Shown: positions 36,213-48,164, numbered from the stretch's first letter. The stretch is DNA of 64,000 nucleotides from Diphasiastrum complanatum (GCA_029204225.1 CM055106.1:16981314-17045313); one strand, 5' to 3'. Program-made: numbers and translations. The notes: generated from the letters alone by a model not told the origin.

Positions 36213-36742
36213 TGTTGGATTTCTATCCTCTCCATCCTTATTTCATGCTAATCTAGATTCATTTATTAGCTGTTGTAAATATTGGCACAATCGTGACACC
36301 TGCAGAAATACAAGCAAAGTCGATGACAATATACCTCGACATGTCTGAAGTCATCAACGTATCCGAAGTCATTGACATGTCTGAAGTCATTGACATCCTC
36401 GACGTCTCCAACCTATCCGATGTCTGTGTCATCACTTCCACGTCCTCGACCTCTTCATCATCGACTTCATCGACATCGAAGTTTTCCAAACGTCAATGTC
36501 ACCTATTTGGTGGCTCACTAGTACATTTATCACAGCTGGACAGATTCTCCAACAGAATCATATATTATTCGAGTGCGCGACTGCCAACAACAAGTAGTGC
36601 CTTAATCATGTTTGTAAATCACACATTAATCATTCTTTTAATCAATTAGCCATATGTACATATTCATCTAAGATCGAAGAATCAGAATATTACTAACTTC
36701 ATTCAGAGCGCAATTGTATCATTCTTCTTCTCTGTTATCACA
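36213..36742 (+). repeat. Copia LTR with an internal 18-bp tandem repeat
   Basis: Begins TGTTGGATTTC after a polypurine tract and ends TTATCACA, followed by TGGTATTGTATC, a diverged primer-site-like sequence. Between 36,338 and about 36,409 an 18-bp unit (GACATGTCTGAAGTCATT) is repeated about four times. The Ser/Thr-rich frame across it is not a gene. Confidence 0.65.
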
Positions 36743-38424
36743 TGGTATTGTATCAACAAGAACGCGCCTGATCTGTTCTGCAATCACATTGTATCTCTAC
36801 ACGACTAATCCATCATCGTTCCAGCAATTTAGTTTGTATAAGGTGATTGCATGATTCGAACTGATTCGTACTTGCAGATTCATTGTTATGTAGATTTTAT
36901 CGTTTCATATGACTGAAAGCACTGCTCGATTTTCTTGCTCTAAATGACTACATTTTGATACAACACTTCCGCAAAGCCAAATCTCTGTAATCAAGGTAAT
37001 TTGTGCATGGCGAGGGAATCGACTTAGTCGATCCAACGACTTCGAAGCTGTGATCAGTAGGACAGACTTCGAAGTCGATCTGATTACTAAATCGATAGAC
37101 TTAGTTTCATACACCGAGGATTCCGTGTTGCTGCATTTTTGTTGCAACCGGAATTAAGGTTGATCCACCTGTCGAATCCCAACAAGTTCAACCTACTTAC
37201 TTAATATAAATCTTACTCAACTCAAAGCAAAATGCTGTTGTTTATTGATTTATAGTGTCCCTTTTGCTCCAATGAAAAACAACCTTTTCTCTCTTGTTTC
37301 TCCATTGCAAAAGTGACCTTATGATATTTTTTAGCTTGTCAATATACTTCCTATTCATGCAAAATCATTTTGCTATTGGACATCATTTTAATGGACCATA
37401 GACAACTACAAAATTGGCAATTTACATGCTATATATCCTCTAGATCATTCCAATGATATGCAATCAACTAGTCTTCTCAAGGGAGCCAAGTAATGCTTGT
37501 GTCATTGGTTGCATAAGAATTGACATCATATTACTTGTTGTTTGTTATTATTAGCATTACATGAGACTTTATTTGGATGATAGAGATTATTATGAGATTT
37601 TTAGTGGCCTCTCAAAAAGAGAGCCGTGTCAAAGCCTTAACACTCCATTTTTTGTGTCATATAATATGCAAGGGCTGCTTCTTGTATTTAGTTAAGTCAA
37701 ATGTTTGCCACACCAACTATAGGGTGGTTCTCATGCATGGAATACCTTCAATATTATACACCCTAAGAGTAGAAAATTTATTGGTGTAGGTCAAATGTGC
37801 AAATAGAAACTAAGCTTAAAAAAGCCTTCTGTTAAAATAGGAGACTTGATATAGAAAGCTAGCACTTGAACATGAACAATGGGAAAAGCTAAAGCCTAAT
37901 TGACATATATGCAAGGAAAAGGAAGCAAAAGATACTACTAATAAGTGGGGGTTTGAATTCCCATGACAGTGACAAATTGCCTTGCAAGGAAACTCTTGGA
38001 GTATACACTTTATTGGTCAATATACCTTCCTTTATGAACACGTTGGCCTATGTGCACAAGCTCAAAGCTCCTCCCCTTGAAATTTGAGCACTCCATCCCC
38101 AAGGGGCCCCAGTGCTCGTAAAAAAGTTTCAAACTAACCTTATAAAAACGCAGAACTATTATGGAATCGGTAAAAGGTTAAAACCTTAAAACCTTAGATT
38201 TATTACTAAAACTACTTGTTTTTGAGCCACATAAAAAACCTATAAATCTAAAATGAAGCGGTAAAAAATGAATTTCAACAATTGGGCTGTTTGTATTTGT
38301 CAGTTTTTTGAGAGCACTGTTGGCAAGGGCCAAACAAATGGGGTATTGAGGGTGGGTGTGTGTGTGTGCGCACGCATGTGAATGTTGTGAAAACCTTTTT
38401 TGAGTTATCCTATAAAAGTACTAC
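36743..38424. other. Anonymous intergenic sequence
   Basis: No gene or retroelement motif could be supported. A short GT/CG alternating tract lies at about 38,351-38,372. Confidence 0.4.
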
Positions 38425-38738
38425 TTTTTTAAAAGCTTCTTGATTCTGTGAGGACTATTACTCATAAAAGGGTTTATATGCCTTTACTAGAAATTATCAA
38501 AATTTTCATGATGCCGATTTTTTGAGAAAAGATGCCAGTTTCATTCCTATACTTTGCCGCTATTGTTTGGGGGTGGAAGGCTGTGCTCGGGAAAAATGGC
38601 AACATATAGGAATGGAGTTGACATTATTTCCCAAAAATCGATATCATAAACATTTCGACGATTTCTTATGAAGAAACATACACCCTTTTATGAGTATTAT
38701 ACTAATAGTCCTTACATAATTGAGAAGCTTTAAGAAAT
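38425..38738. mobile_element. Foldback (MITE-like) inverted-repeat element
   Basis: Two arms of about 130-150 bp are imperfect reverse complements around a centre near 38,580. The left arm has AAAGCTTCTTGATTCTGTGA, GGACTATTACTCATAAAAGG and TTTCATTCCTATA; the right arm has their complements with scattered changes. It encodes nothing. Target duplications could not be fixed because the outer edges are diverged. A half copy lies at 10,375-10,510. Confidence 0.7.
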
Positions 38739-38778
38739 ATATACTCGAGGATAATAAAAAAAGGGTTTCGGAGCAGTG

Positions 38779-38821
38779 GTGTGTGTGTGTGTGGGGGGGG
38801 GGGGGGGAGGGGGGGGGGGGG
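38779..38821. repeat. GT run followed by an interrupted G tract
   Basis: A GT dinucleotide run passes into 15 G, one A and 13 more G or nearly so (38,793-38,821). It could form G-quadruplex structure; such tracts are also error-prone in sequencing. Confidence 0.85.
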
Positions 38822-39099
38822 AGATCAAGTGTGAATGGCTCAAATAGAGATCATGGAGGTTTGGGTAGGAATCGTGTGGTTTTAAAGCCATGTGCCCACC
38901 ACCAACCAAAACAATCTGGAAACCCTAAAAACAGCATAGTGTGAAGGGGGGGAGGGAGGGAGTGTGGTATATGTGAGATATTTAAAGGTGGGGTTAGGTG
39001 TGAATGGGGCCACTGGGCCGTACAGAATCTGTTCACATGGTCGAATGTTGCATGCTAGCGGGGCAGACAGACCAAAAAGCCGGCATGTGACCCCACCAG

Positions 39100-40060
39100 C
39101 CTTGGGCTTCGCGCTCCCCCCGCCCATCTGCACATTCACAGATCTATGGCCCTGTTTGGGCGGGGGCGGGAGGAGAGGGGAGCGGCCGAGCGGGGCGGGG
39201 CGGGGGGGGTGTTTGGCGGGAGTGGACGCTGACGTGGCATGCACGTATGTACTCCCGCTGGCGGGGAGAGGCGCGGGTAATGCCGTCCCCGCCCGACACC
39301 CCGCAGGCTTCCGTGTTTGGCCCAATGGCCTCTCGCGAATCTTACCGTAACCGGTGCCAGCTGCCCATTCAGTGTGTGCCACGTGGCGGGTAGCTCACCT
39401 TACCCCCTAGAGCCTATCCCCTGCCGGTGGTGCTTCCTGGGAGCATCTCTCTTACCCCTGGCCACTGCGATTTTCGCCACGCGTCTATAGTGACACGTGG
39501 AAAGTTTTCCTAAGATCTATTGTGTGCACGTGTCAGAATCTACATGAGTTTTATAATATCTAACGGTGGCGAGATTTGAGTACTTGCGTGCCTGCGATTG
39601 ACTTAGTGACACGATGTACTTTGGGTCGGCCAGCTGGACTCTGGACACGTATTGTACTGCCACTTGGACTCTTTCTGATGATTTTGTCGTTTCTACGTGG
39701 CATGATCTGGACGTCTGACTTGAAATCGAACGGTGGCGCGTTCTAATCAGCACTATGCCACGAAGGCGTGCCATAAATACGATACGGGGATCCCCTGCGT
39801 GACGAGCTGCGCCTTTCAGTTTTCGGTAAGCGTGAAGGACTTGAAAGGTGAAAGGTGAAAGGCGAGAGAGGTGAGAGCGACCTGACAGGGGGGTGTTTAT
39901 TTTAACGGTTAATAACGAGTCGGTGACGTGGCAGACGCTGATTAGTCCGAGGGGAGTATTTAATTATCGCAGGCGAGACAGGGGTTAGACGGCGTTAACG
40001 GATTGTTATCGGAGATAACGGCGCGCATAGCTGGCAGTTAGGGGCCAGTTAAGGGAGATG
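39100..40060 (+). promoter_or_regulatory. GC-rich upstream region of the ACR gene with clustered ACGTG cores
   Basis: The base composition changes abruptly from AT-rich to GC-rich at about 39.1 kb and back after the gene start. It contains repeated G-box/ABRE-like cores: TGACGTGGC at 39,230, CCACGTGG at 39,379-39,386, CACGTG at 39,494 and 39,527, ACACGT at 39,645, TACGTGGC at 39,694 and TGACGTGGC at 39,924. ACGTG cores are known binding sites of plant bZIP and bHLH factors, so light or abscisic-acid regulation is possible, but that is inference. A TATA-like CATAAATAC lies at 39,772; whether it is used is unknown. Confidence 0.6.
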
Positions 40061-40080
40061 ACGGCGCCGCTTGGGAGACC

Positions 40081-40114
40081 GGGGGGGGGGGGGGGGGAGG
40101 GGGGGGGGCGGGGG
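40081..40114. repeat. Long G tract upstream of the ACR leader
   Basis: Seventeen G, an A, ten G, a C and five more G. It lies just before the pyrimidine-rich leader and could form G-quadruplex structure or be an assembly weak point. Confidence 0.85.
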
Positions 40115-40129
40115 CCATCGTTTAAGGGG

Positions 40130-40974
40130 CTCGTCTTTCCTCTGTTTTTCTCTTCGTTTTTTCTTTGTATTTTTTGCTCACGCTCGTTTTTTCGCCCATC
40201 TTTTTATCTCGCCTTCTTCTTCGCCATCGTCATTGCCCACCCAATCCAGCCACTGCTCTCCTCGAGTGCTTTGTCCTCGTCTTGTCTGTGTTCCTTCAGA
40301 TTCTGTCCTCCACCTTCTTCCCTTTGTCTTTCCGCCTTCGCCATATATTCCCTTCCTTCCTCAGGATCTATTCTCTCATCGCAATTCTTGTTCATTCATT
40401 CGGAAATACTCCAGAGTTTGCAGCATAGCGGCTGCTGTTAGATCCGAGCATCCCGAAGCCCCCCTGCCTTCATCTTTCCAGTAGACTGGAGCAGCGAGTG
40501 TGTGCCTGTTGGAGATCCGGACCTTGGTTTGGGGCTTGGAAGTAAGTGTGTGTACAGTTGAGAATGAGCATGGCGCTGAGTGGTATACTGACGGCTTCCT
40601 CGGTGCCTGTCTTGAAAGCACATCATTCGTACTCTGCTGCTTTGCGGAATGGTTCCGGTGCCAGCGTAGTGACACAAGAGTTCCAAGGATGGTGTTGTGG
40701 CATTTGATGGCTTGTGCATCTATCGTTTGTGGCGCCTATTCATAGTTTGTTTCAGACAAGCGTTCTTTTTCATGCATTCGCTACAGAGGGGCTAAAGATC
40801 TTTTATACGAAGTCGCTTCTGCATTTGTAAGGGCGCACACTGACCTGTGTCTCTTGATTTTGAAACCCGATCTCGATCTGTGAAATGGTAATAAATAGCC
40901 TATTCTTATGTGTAGATTATTTGCTGGAACCTGTAACTCCTCTCACGACAAGCTTCTATCACCTGAACAGGAAC
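40130..40974 (+). other. Probable 5' untranslated region with a leader intron
   Basis: The stretch 40,130-40,440 is pyrimidine-rich on the plus strand, as plant leaders often are. No ATG occurs from about 40,062 to the proposed donor. The donor GTAAGT is at 40,542-40,547 and an acceptor CAG ends at 40,970, leaving four leader bases before the start codon. The 429-bp intron contains several ATGs and would remove them. The transcription start is unknown; the coordinate 40,130 is a guess. Confidence 0.55.
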
Positions 40975-43534
40975 ATGGTGGCGGTCGCAGCTGGTCGCGG
41001 TTGGCCTTATTTTGACCCAGAGTATGACACACTGAGTTCAAGAATCAATCCTCCCAGGTTTACTTTCTGACTTTGGTTTGAATTTACTGTCGTTCCAGTA
41101 AATTCTTGTAACAAATTGAAAGCTCCTAAGATGATTTTAACATTGGAATCAGAACACCTCTACTAAAAACTATAGAGAAACGAGCTAAAGCACGCCTTAT
41201 TTTATGCAGGGTCGTCATTGACAACTGTGCCTGTGATGATGCTACTCTTGTTAAGGTATGCCGTTTACCTTGGATATATTATTCCGAAAGCCTTCCATAC
41301 ATCTAGTCTTTAATTTAAACCTGTGGGAGTTTATTCAGAAAAAGGTTCTATCCTCTGATCTTCTCGTGAATTTTGCAGCTTGATAGTGTCAACAGGCACG
41401 GTATACTGCTCGAAGTCGTTCAAGTTCTAACAGACTTGGATCTGTCAATCTCTAAAGCGTACATATCTTCTGATGGTGGCTGGTTTATGGATGGTGAGAT
41501 TTACCAACGTTGTTTATCCCGTCATGGCTAAAATCTCCTGCTTTAAACACAATTGCAGCTACTTGTTCTTCCTCCGGATCTGACTATAGATCTATCCACA
41601 CTTGCAGTTTTCCATGTTACTGACCAGTCTGGAAACAAGATAACTGATCAAGGCCTCATCCAATACATCCACCAGGTATTAAAGTCTATTTTTGTTGCTG
41701 ATACGCTTGCCTAAGTGTGCAATGCTGTGAACTGGATACCAAAGAAGGTAACTAATTGACTTTCTGATATCGAAATTTACAGGCCTTGGGTGACAAGAGT
41801 GAGAATGCTGAAGCGGATGTAGAAACATCTTTTACCAAAACGGTCGGGGTGCAATCTCTCTCAGAACACACTGTCATAGAGTTATCTGGAACTGATCGGC
41901 CTGGTTTATTATCCGAAATATCTGCAGTTCTTACAGATCTGGAATGTAACGTCGTTGCTGCTGAAGTATGGACTCATAATATGAGGGTTGCCTGTCTTGT
42001 GTACATAACCGATCAACAGACTGGGGGTCCTTTGAGAGACGATGACAGACTTGCAAGTATTAAGAAAAGTCTGAGACAAGTTCTGCAAGGTGATGATAGC
42101 CAAAGATTAGCTAGGACTGATTTTTCTGCAGGAGTCACTCATACCGAAAGGAGGCTTCATCAGATTATGTACGATGATCGTGACTATGAAGGCGGAGGCC
42201 ATCTTTCGAAATCAGAAGTGGACGATAACAAAATAAAGACTATTGTATCTGTTCAAAATTGCTTCGAAAAAGGGTATTCTGTTGTAAACGTCCAGTGTAG
42301 GGACAGGCCTAAATTGCTATTTGATACGGTTTGCACGTTGACGGATATGCAATACGTTGTATTTCATGCGACAATCAATACCGAAGGACATATAGCGTTT
42401 CAGGTGGGTTTGAATTTACACGCACCATGTGTTTCTATTACTTGAGGGCTACACGCAGTTGCTTTTACGGTTACACGGTATCGCATTTCATGTTCATAGA
42501 TTTTTGGTCTCTATTGGTTACTTGTAATTCAAATTAGGCAGATAAATCTTATAATACTTGTAAAACCAAACTGTTCATTTTATTCTGTTTTTAGTAATAG
42601 CGCATACTGGTTGGTAGATGATCTGCTGTTTATTTTGTTTTACTGAAAATCTGTCATCGGTTACCTTGCATCCAATTTTCAAGTTTTTGTTTGAATTTAA
42701 TTTGGCACTCTTACATTTTGTTGTTTGTGAGTGCACAGCAGATCAAGAAATATGCCTAGTCTGATGTTTTCTTTAACAACTTTTTTCTAGATAAAGACTT
42801 CTAAGATCTTGCTTGGTGGACTCATAGTATAGATATTTGTTTGGTCTTCTCATGTAGAATGCTTGTGTACACTATTATGTGCTCTTCAAAGTTCATTACC
42901 TGTAGAAGTAAAAACACCTATGGAGAAATCATGAACTTATTTGTATCGCATCTTATTTATAACTCGTTTGTGTTATATAGGAGTTCTACATAAGGCATAT
43001 GGATGGCTGTCTACTAGATTCCGAAGCTGAGCGGCAGCGTGTAATCAAATGTACAGAAGCTGCTATTGAGCGCAGAATCTCTGAGGTGTGTTTTACTATG
43101 GGGTGCTCAAGTTTTGTTAAAATATGTCAATATGTCTTCTGAAAGGATAGTTTCTGACATCTAAATGATGAACTTGGCAGGGGTTAAGGCTTGAGCTTTG
43201 CACACGTGATAGAGTTGGCTTACTTTCCGAAGTTACCCGCATATTTAGAGAAAATGGATTGTCTGTCACAAGGGCTGACGTTTCCACTCGGGGGAATATG
43301 GCAGTTAACACATTTTTTGTCACAGACATGTCTGGAAATCCAGTTGATAGGAAAGTACTTGAATCAATACGTGAAGAACTTGGTCAAACGATGTTGCAAG
43401 TCAAGGACTCTTCAGATTATGGAAAGCCCCTTTCAAGAGAAAGTAGCAGATCAAAGTTTTCATTGGGTGATTTCTTCAGATCACATTCCGAACGCCTTCT
43501 ATACACTTTGGGACTTGCAAAGAGTTGCTCATGA
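40975..43534 (+). CDS. ACR: ACT-domain-repeat (ACR) protein, 463 aa, seven coding exons
   Basis: Exons: 40,975-41,057; 41,210-41,255; 41,379-41,493; 41,608-41,675; 41,783-42,403; 42,981-43,085; 43,181-43,534. All introns are GT..AG, phases fit, and the joined frame is open from [20 protein letters not shown] to a TGA. Four ACT domains are visible at about residues 28-100 ([12 protein letters not shown]-like [20 protein letters not shown]), 134-206 ([20 protein letters not shown]), 270-340 ([20 protein letters not shown]) and 347-415 ([20 protein letters not shown]). ACR proteins are plant-specific, about 430-460 aa, contain little besides ACT domains and are presumed amino-acid sensors; their partners are poorly known. 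ACR4/ACR6-type similarity is likely, but the exact orthologue is not decided. The start is chosen because Arabidopsis-type proteins begin shortly before WPYFDPEY. The gene appears intact and free of transposon insertions. Confidence 0.96.
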
Positions 43535-43880
43535 AAGAAGTTAACCATGAATTGTTTGCCTTGACCTGAGCAATATATTCTTCCAAAAGGGCATCTCTAA
43601 CATCTTGTAAATATTTATACTATTGCAATTTTTTTTTGTTGTGAACCTGGAGTGTCTGCAAAGCCTTACTCCAAATGTGGGCTTCCCCTTTTTATAGGTT
43701 CAGCACACCACGACTGTATATACACATCCAAAACTTGAGCAATGTCAGAATTTGCAGCACTCACATTTGAGTGTATATTACTGGTGTTGCTACTTCATTT
43801 GAACGAATGTCTGTTTTTCTGAATGTATTGTGCTTCTGCCTTCATTTCGAGGAGGGCCTCTTTGTGAATAAAAACATGAG
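43535..43880 (+). other. Probable 3' untranslated region of the ACR gene
   Basis: AT-rich sequence after the stop codon contains AATAAA at 43,867-43,872, a consensus polyadenylation signal about 330 bp downstream. T-rich stretches precede it. The true cleavage site is unknown. Confidence 0.5.
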
Positions 43881-46280
43881 CGTTAAGTAGCTATCATGTA
43901 ACTTGGCTGGAAGCAGGTTCTTAGTGGCAAAGCTCTATTAGATTCAAGCTGCTAAATGAATTTTTATTGGTCAGAAGATTTGTTGCATGGGAGTGTTGGT
44001 GCATGAGTTTTATGATCCTTGATTTCAGAATCCTTCTATTCAGTTGATTGGTTGACTTCAATTTGTGTTTTCTGAAGAGAATCTTAGACTGTTTTTGTTT
44101 TGACTGAGGTTGCAGCTTGAAGATTTGCCATGTGTCCCATAATTACTAAACAAATAGACACCTTTCAATTTAGTTGTGAACTTGCAAACTTGCATGTAAG
44201 GGTTGTTTCTATTGGCTGAGTTAAAGGCCCTGGATATCCTACTTTCAAATGCTTAATTACATAAATTTGAAAGGGGGGTCTGAATTCTCTAAATTTGCTC
44301 TAGACTTGCTCTCAAATCCTTATGTTCAAATTTCAAAAGAAATCCAAAATTCAGAATTTCAAAATTCTAACCAAAGCCCAGATCTAAAATACCGTCTTTG
44401 TGGACATGCCTTCAGCCACTTAATTGATTACACAACCAATTCAAAGGCCACATAATCGCTTTAGTAAATCTTATGGATTAATTTGCTAAAGCTGGATGTC
44501 AAGGAATGGATTGTATTTGATGCAGTGGCGTGGCCTTGGAAGATGGATACATATAAGTTCAAACGATACAAACGATATTGGATAGATGAATTTTCATTTA
44601 TGTCAAAGGAAGAGATTGCTTTCGATGCAGTGGCCTTGGAAGATGGATATACGTTCTGCTCATCTAATAAACGGCTGAGTTGCATCTGTCCAGAGTTTCA
44701 AATTCCAGCTCTTAATTTGAGTTTTAATCTTCACGTAAATGTTTTTAATAACTGAAAATTTCTGTCCAACAATGTAAGAGGCTGAGGTAGTAGATGCTGG
44801 CATTGGTTAAAAATTATCACGATTCAATAGAGATGCAAAATGTGTTTATTACGTGTGCCTAGTGTGCCTGGTTGGATTTGGTGGGCCACTCGTGGTTGTG
44901 AGATCTCCTAAGGTGAAAGGAAGTTGAGTTTGCCGAAGCTAAGGGGTAGCAAAATGCCGAATTTGTTGTAGAGTCTTGATTCCTAAAATTATCTTCTGTG
45001 TTAATATTAAAAATTACATATTGATTTTTAAAATTATATTCTTTGTTTATGGTAAACTTATTGCCATGGGCAATGTTAAAAATTATGTGGAGCTATGAGA
45101 ACCCCTAACATATGTTGATCTATGAGATGGTCTTCCACAAGTCACTCTGTCTATAGATATGATCTGCATGATGTCTCTAATCTAAGATTATAGTAGTCAA
45201 TCTTCATCACAACTATATAGATTTTTGACACAATGGTCATCCAAGCAAAGCTTGAGCCTTGACATGATTAGCAGTTTTGTTTGTAGAACATGGCTTGTTT
45301 TGAGTAGCTTGGCAAGTTGTAGCTTCTGACTCTTTCAACCGCAGTCATGTTACAACGTTAAAAATCTATTGGTTTAGCGTTACCCACTATCAAAGAGAAA
45401 GAAACTAATCGGCCTATGTAATGAGCACAACTTCTTCTCCCATTTTTCAAACTCCTTAAAAAGCAAAATGAAAACCTAATCACATAATGGCAGAGTAGAA
45501 AAATTAGAGACGGATTTTGTTTCATAATGTCATCCAAAAAAAGGCCAATGTGCTCATTATGCAATGGAAGTAGTTGGGCCGAATGTCTCTTCTTCTTGGT
45601 TCCTTCTATAATAGATAGTGCTGTACCGATCAATCATCATATTTATTGTTCACAATGTTAATAAACTTACTAGAACTGAAAGCTCTTTGCAAAAACAAAA
45701 ATTCTTATCATCAAAAATGGAAAATAACATAAGCTAGGCATTGATAACTTTACTTCTCATAGTCCCTAAGATACATGGGAACTCTAATATCTTTTGTGAT
45801 GTAGAAACTCCATGTCAATGAAAAGAAGTGAAATCAACTTCTTAGGTAGAAGCTATGGTCTAGACTTAATTCTCTTAATTTAGCTCTTCTAGAAACTTAT
45901 TACCACCTCAAAACATTTTTTCTCTTGTCTATAGATGGATGGTTTAAGAAATTACTAAAGCTCTTTTGGTCCTTCATAGACCTTTTAACTCTACTAGTGT
46001 CCCCTAAATAAACATGTAATATTTGAGGAATTTGAGAGCCTTTAAATCTTTCCCACAAATGAAAAATCATTTTTTTTTTCATTTTTGTGAAGAAAAAGGG
46101 AGGCACCTCCCACAACCACAACGTAACGCCTTCCCCGTACCTTTTGGGATTTGGAAGGTGCATATAGTTTTGTTTTACGTTTTTTACGTGACCTTTCATG
46201 TGAAAGTTGAATGTAAAAAAGTTTATTGCAAAAAAAAGACAAAAAAAGTAAGAAAATTTTCACGTCTAGGAAGGTCTAAT
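43881..46280. other. Anonymous intergenic sequence
   Basis: No gene or retroelement motif could be supported in these 2.4 kb. A short phrase (GATGCAGTGG..CTTGGAAGATGGATA) occurs twice about 100 bp apart at 44,519 and 44,623, a small local duplication. Confidence 0.45.
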
Positions 46281-47040
46281 CCAACAAGGTAAAGTACAGC
46301 TGAAAAGTAAAATACAATACTAAAAAGCACCATAAAACATAACCACTTTCAAGACGTCCAGTTGATACCTGACACCATCCCACAAAACAAAACCGCTCAA
46401 GTTAGTTCGGTGAGGAAGATAGGTGTCATAGCTGAACGACAGTTGTTATTCATGACCAAAAGAAGTTATACTACTTAACAGCTTTGAATAGCGATTTAAA
46501 ACATAGTCCAGTCTTCCCATACAGACGATTTTTTAGCGATAGGCCAAGCCGTCATATCACCGTATCAGGGTGAGTGCCATACTGATCAGCTTATGGTCAG
46601 TTGGTCCATATTAGTTCGTTTTAATTAAAGAAGAGCATGAAAAGTTTAAACCGTTCGGAGTTTTACTTAGCCAAAAGACCTGGTGTGAACACGTGTGCTG
46701 GTATCAGAGCAAATCCATGCTATACTGACCCAAGTGACCCTTTCAACGTAAGGTATGTCACGCACTGCTATCCATACTCCTGAGCATATCCATGCTTTCC
46801 AGTTGTATCTCACCAAAAGTCTAAAGTAACACTAACAGAGGTAAGGCGAAGTGTTGCCATGAATGTTATATCAGAATGACATAATATCCACGGTATCAGG
46901 ACACTGTATAGGAAAGATGTGATTAATACAGAGTAAGAAACTGCCAATGTTTATACTGGCAGATCCGTGCCATTCTACTCCCTTAGTGTAAACTATGATT
47001 CTTACGCATATCCATGCTGTCTAAGATCATAATATTGGAG
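46281..47040 (+). repeat. Dispersed repeat, copy 2 (first copy at 8.2 kb)
   Basis: Matches 8,190-8,800 in order and orientation from CCAACAAGGTAAAGTACAGC onward. It carries several ATCCATGC phrases (46,713, 46,788, about 47,010, and a variant at 46,962). No reading frame or retroelement motif. Confidence 0.7.
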
Positions 47041-47630
47041 TCCTTACTGTTACTTTTGGTGACAAATTCTTATTTCAAGGTATTTTAGTTTGATTTGAGT
47101 GTGGTCTTATGCCGTTTGTTACTTTTGAACAAGGGAATTAGAGAAGCGGAAAGAAAAAGTGAATTTGTGTAGAGTAATGGTATATCAGAGCCTTTATGGA
47201 ATCGAAACTACCATATTTACTGAAGTGGTGAAGAGTTTATTTAAACTCGGAAAGCATACATGAATGGTTGTAGACGTAGCTTCTTGAGAGGCATCCATAG
47301 TAGTTCTTAAGCGAATGAGTTCTTACTCTTTTAGATCATAAGCAAGCAAAGAAACCGTGGAGTGAGCATATTGCTACGAAGAGTTACGTAGAAAGCACTT
47401 ACAAGACATCTCCTGATTATGTTAGTTAACTTGCCTTGCAGAGATCCAGTTGGTTGCATACCTTGCAATAGCGAGTAGTCGGTTCAAGAATGAACCAAAT
47501 AATATTCTGACAAAGCCGAAGCATTATAATGAAGCTACAACATGAGATATCATTAGTTTCATACTATGAGATCAAAAGAATTATGAGAACTTTCAAAGAG
47601 AGCACATATGTAAGAGATAAGCTTAAATGT

Positions 47631-48164
47631 GTCCATCCTTTCATCGTTGGTTGGAGGAGGCTTTTAAAGTGAAGAAGTTTATGAATAGATAGCATAAGTT
47701 TATAGTCCATCGCTGGACAAGTAGCCATAAATGAATTTACAGTACTAGTATTTGAAAAGGAGATGCCCCTCCTGTCCATCGCTGGAACAACAAAGTCTTT
47801 ATGTGTAAATTGGTGAGTAAGTGTGAGTCCATCATGCCTATGCTATCCATCACTGGATAGAACATAACAATATTGATAAACACTCATATTTTGGACAATA
47901 TGCAGCGATCTGTGTCCATCGCTGGATAGTGCCCATTCTATCCACAAAAAGTGTATGTAGTATGTGCATAAGTGAAGCAACCCTCCATTGCTGCCCTCTA
48001 AGGCATAAAGAGCAAGTTATTGCTTGAAAAAATTGTAATTATATCATTGTTATCACCTGCGTTTTTAGGAGATTATCACATAACCAAAATTGTCCATCGC
48101 TGCCTATTGAGGCAGGATGGACGGTTTCAAGAATAAAAAAAGTGTCATTGCTGTCCATCGCTGG
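47631..48164 (+). repeat. Short motif GTCCATCGCTGG recurring about every 70 bp
   Basis: Clear copies start at 47,705, 47,774, 47,845, 47,914, 48,092 and 48,153; degenerate copies start at 47,631 and 47,983. The first six intervals are 74, 69, 71, 69 and 69 bp; the later ones are 109 and 61. The motif extends to TCCATCGCTGGA, a partial inverted repeat. The DNA between copies is not repeated. Too short and variable for a CRISPR repeat; probably a very decayed tandem array or a hairpin series. Confidence 0.7.

Noticed and set aside
36293-36649. 118-codon Ser/Thr/Val-rich frame
   Set aside because: Produced by an 18-bp tandem repeat within an LTR.
39148-39330. GGCCCTGTTTGG motif as a transposon terminus
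   Set aside because: Similar TGTTTGG words recur in the GC-rich region but no matching inverted terminus was found.
38882-39382. 166-codon minus-strand frame, Pro/Ala-rich
   Set aside because: GC-rich promoter DNA has few stops; no domain, no start context, and it overlaps the G-box cluster.
40058-40484. Gly-rich and Phe/Ser-rich frames in the ACR leader
   Set aside because: They arise from the G tract and the pyrimidine-rich leader; no protein-like composition.
47631-48164. CRISPR-like array
   Set aside because: The repeated motif is only about 12 bases and imperfect, spacers vary, no cas genes, and the DNA is plant nuclear.
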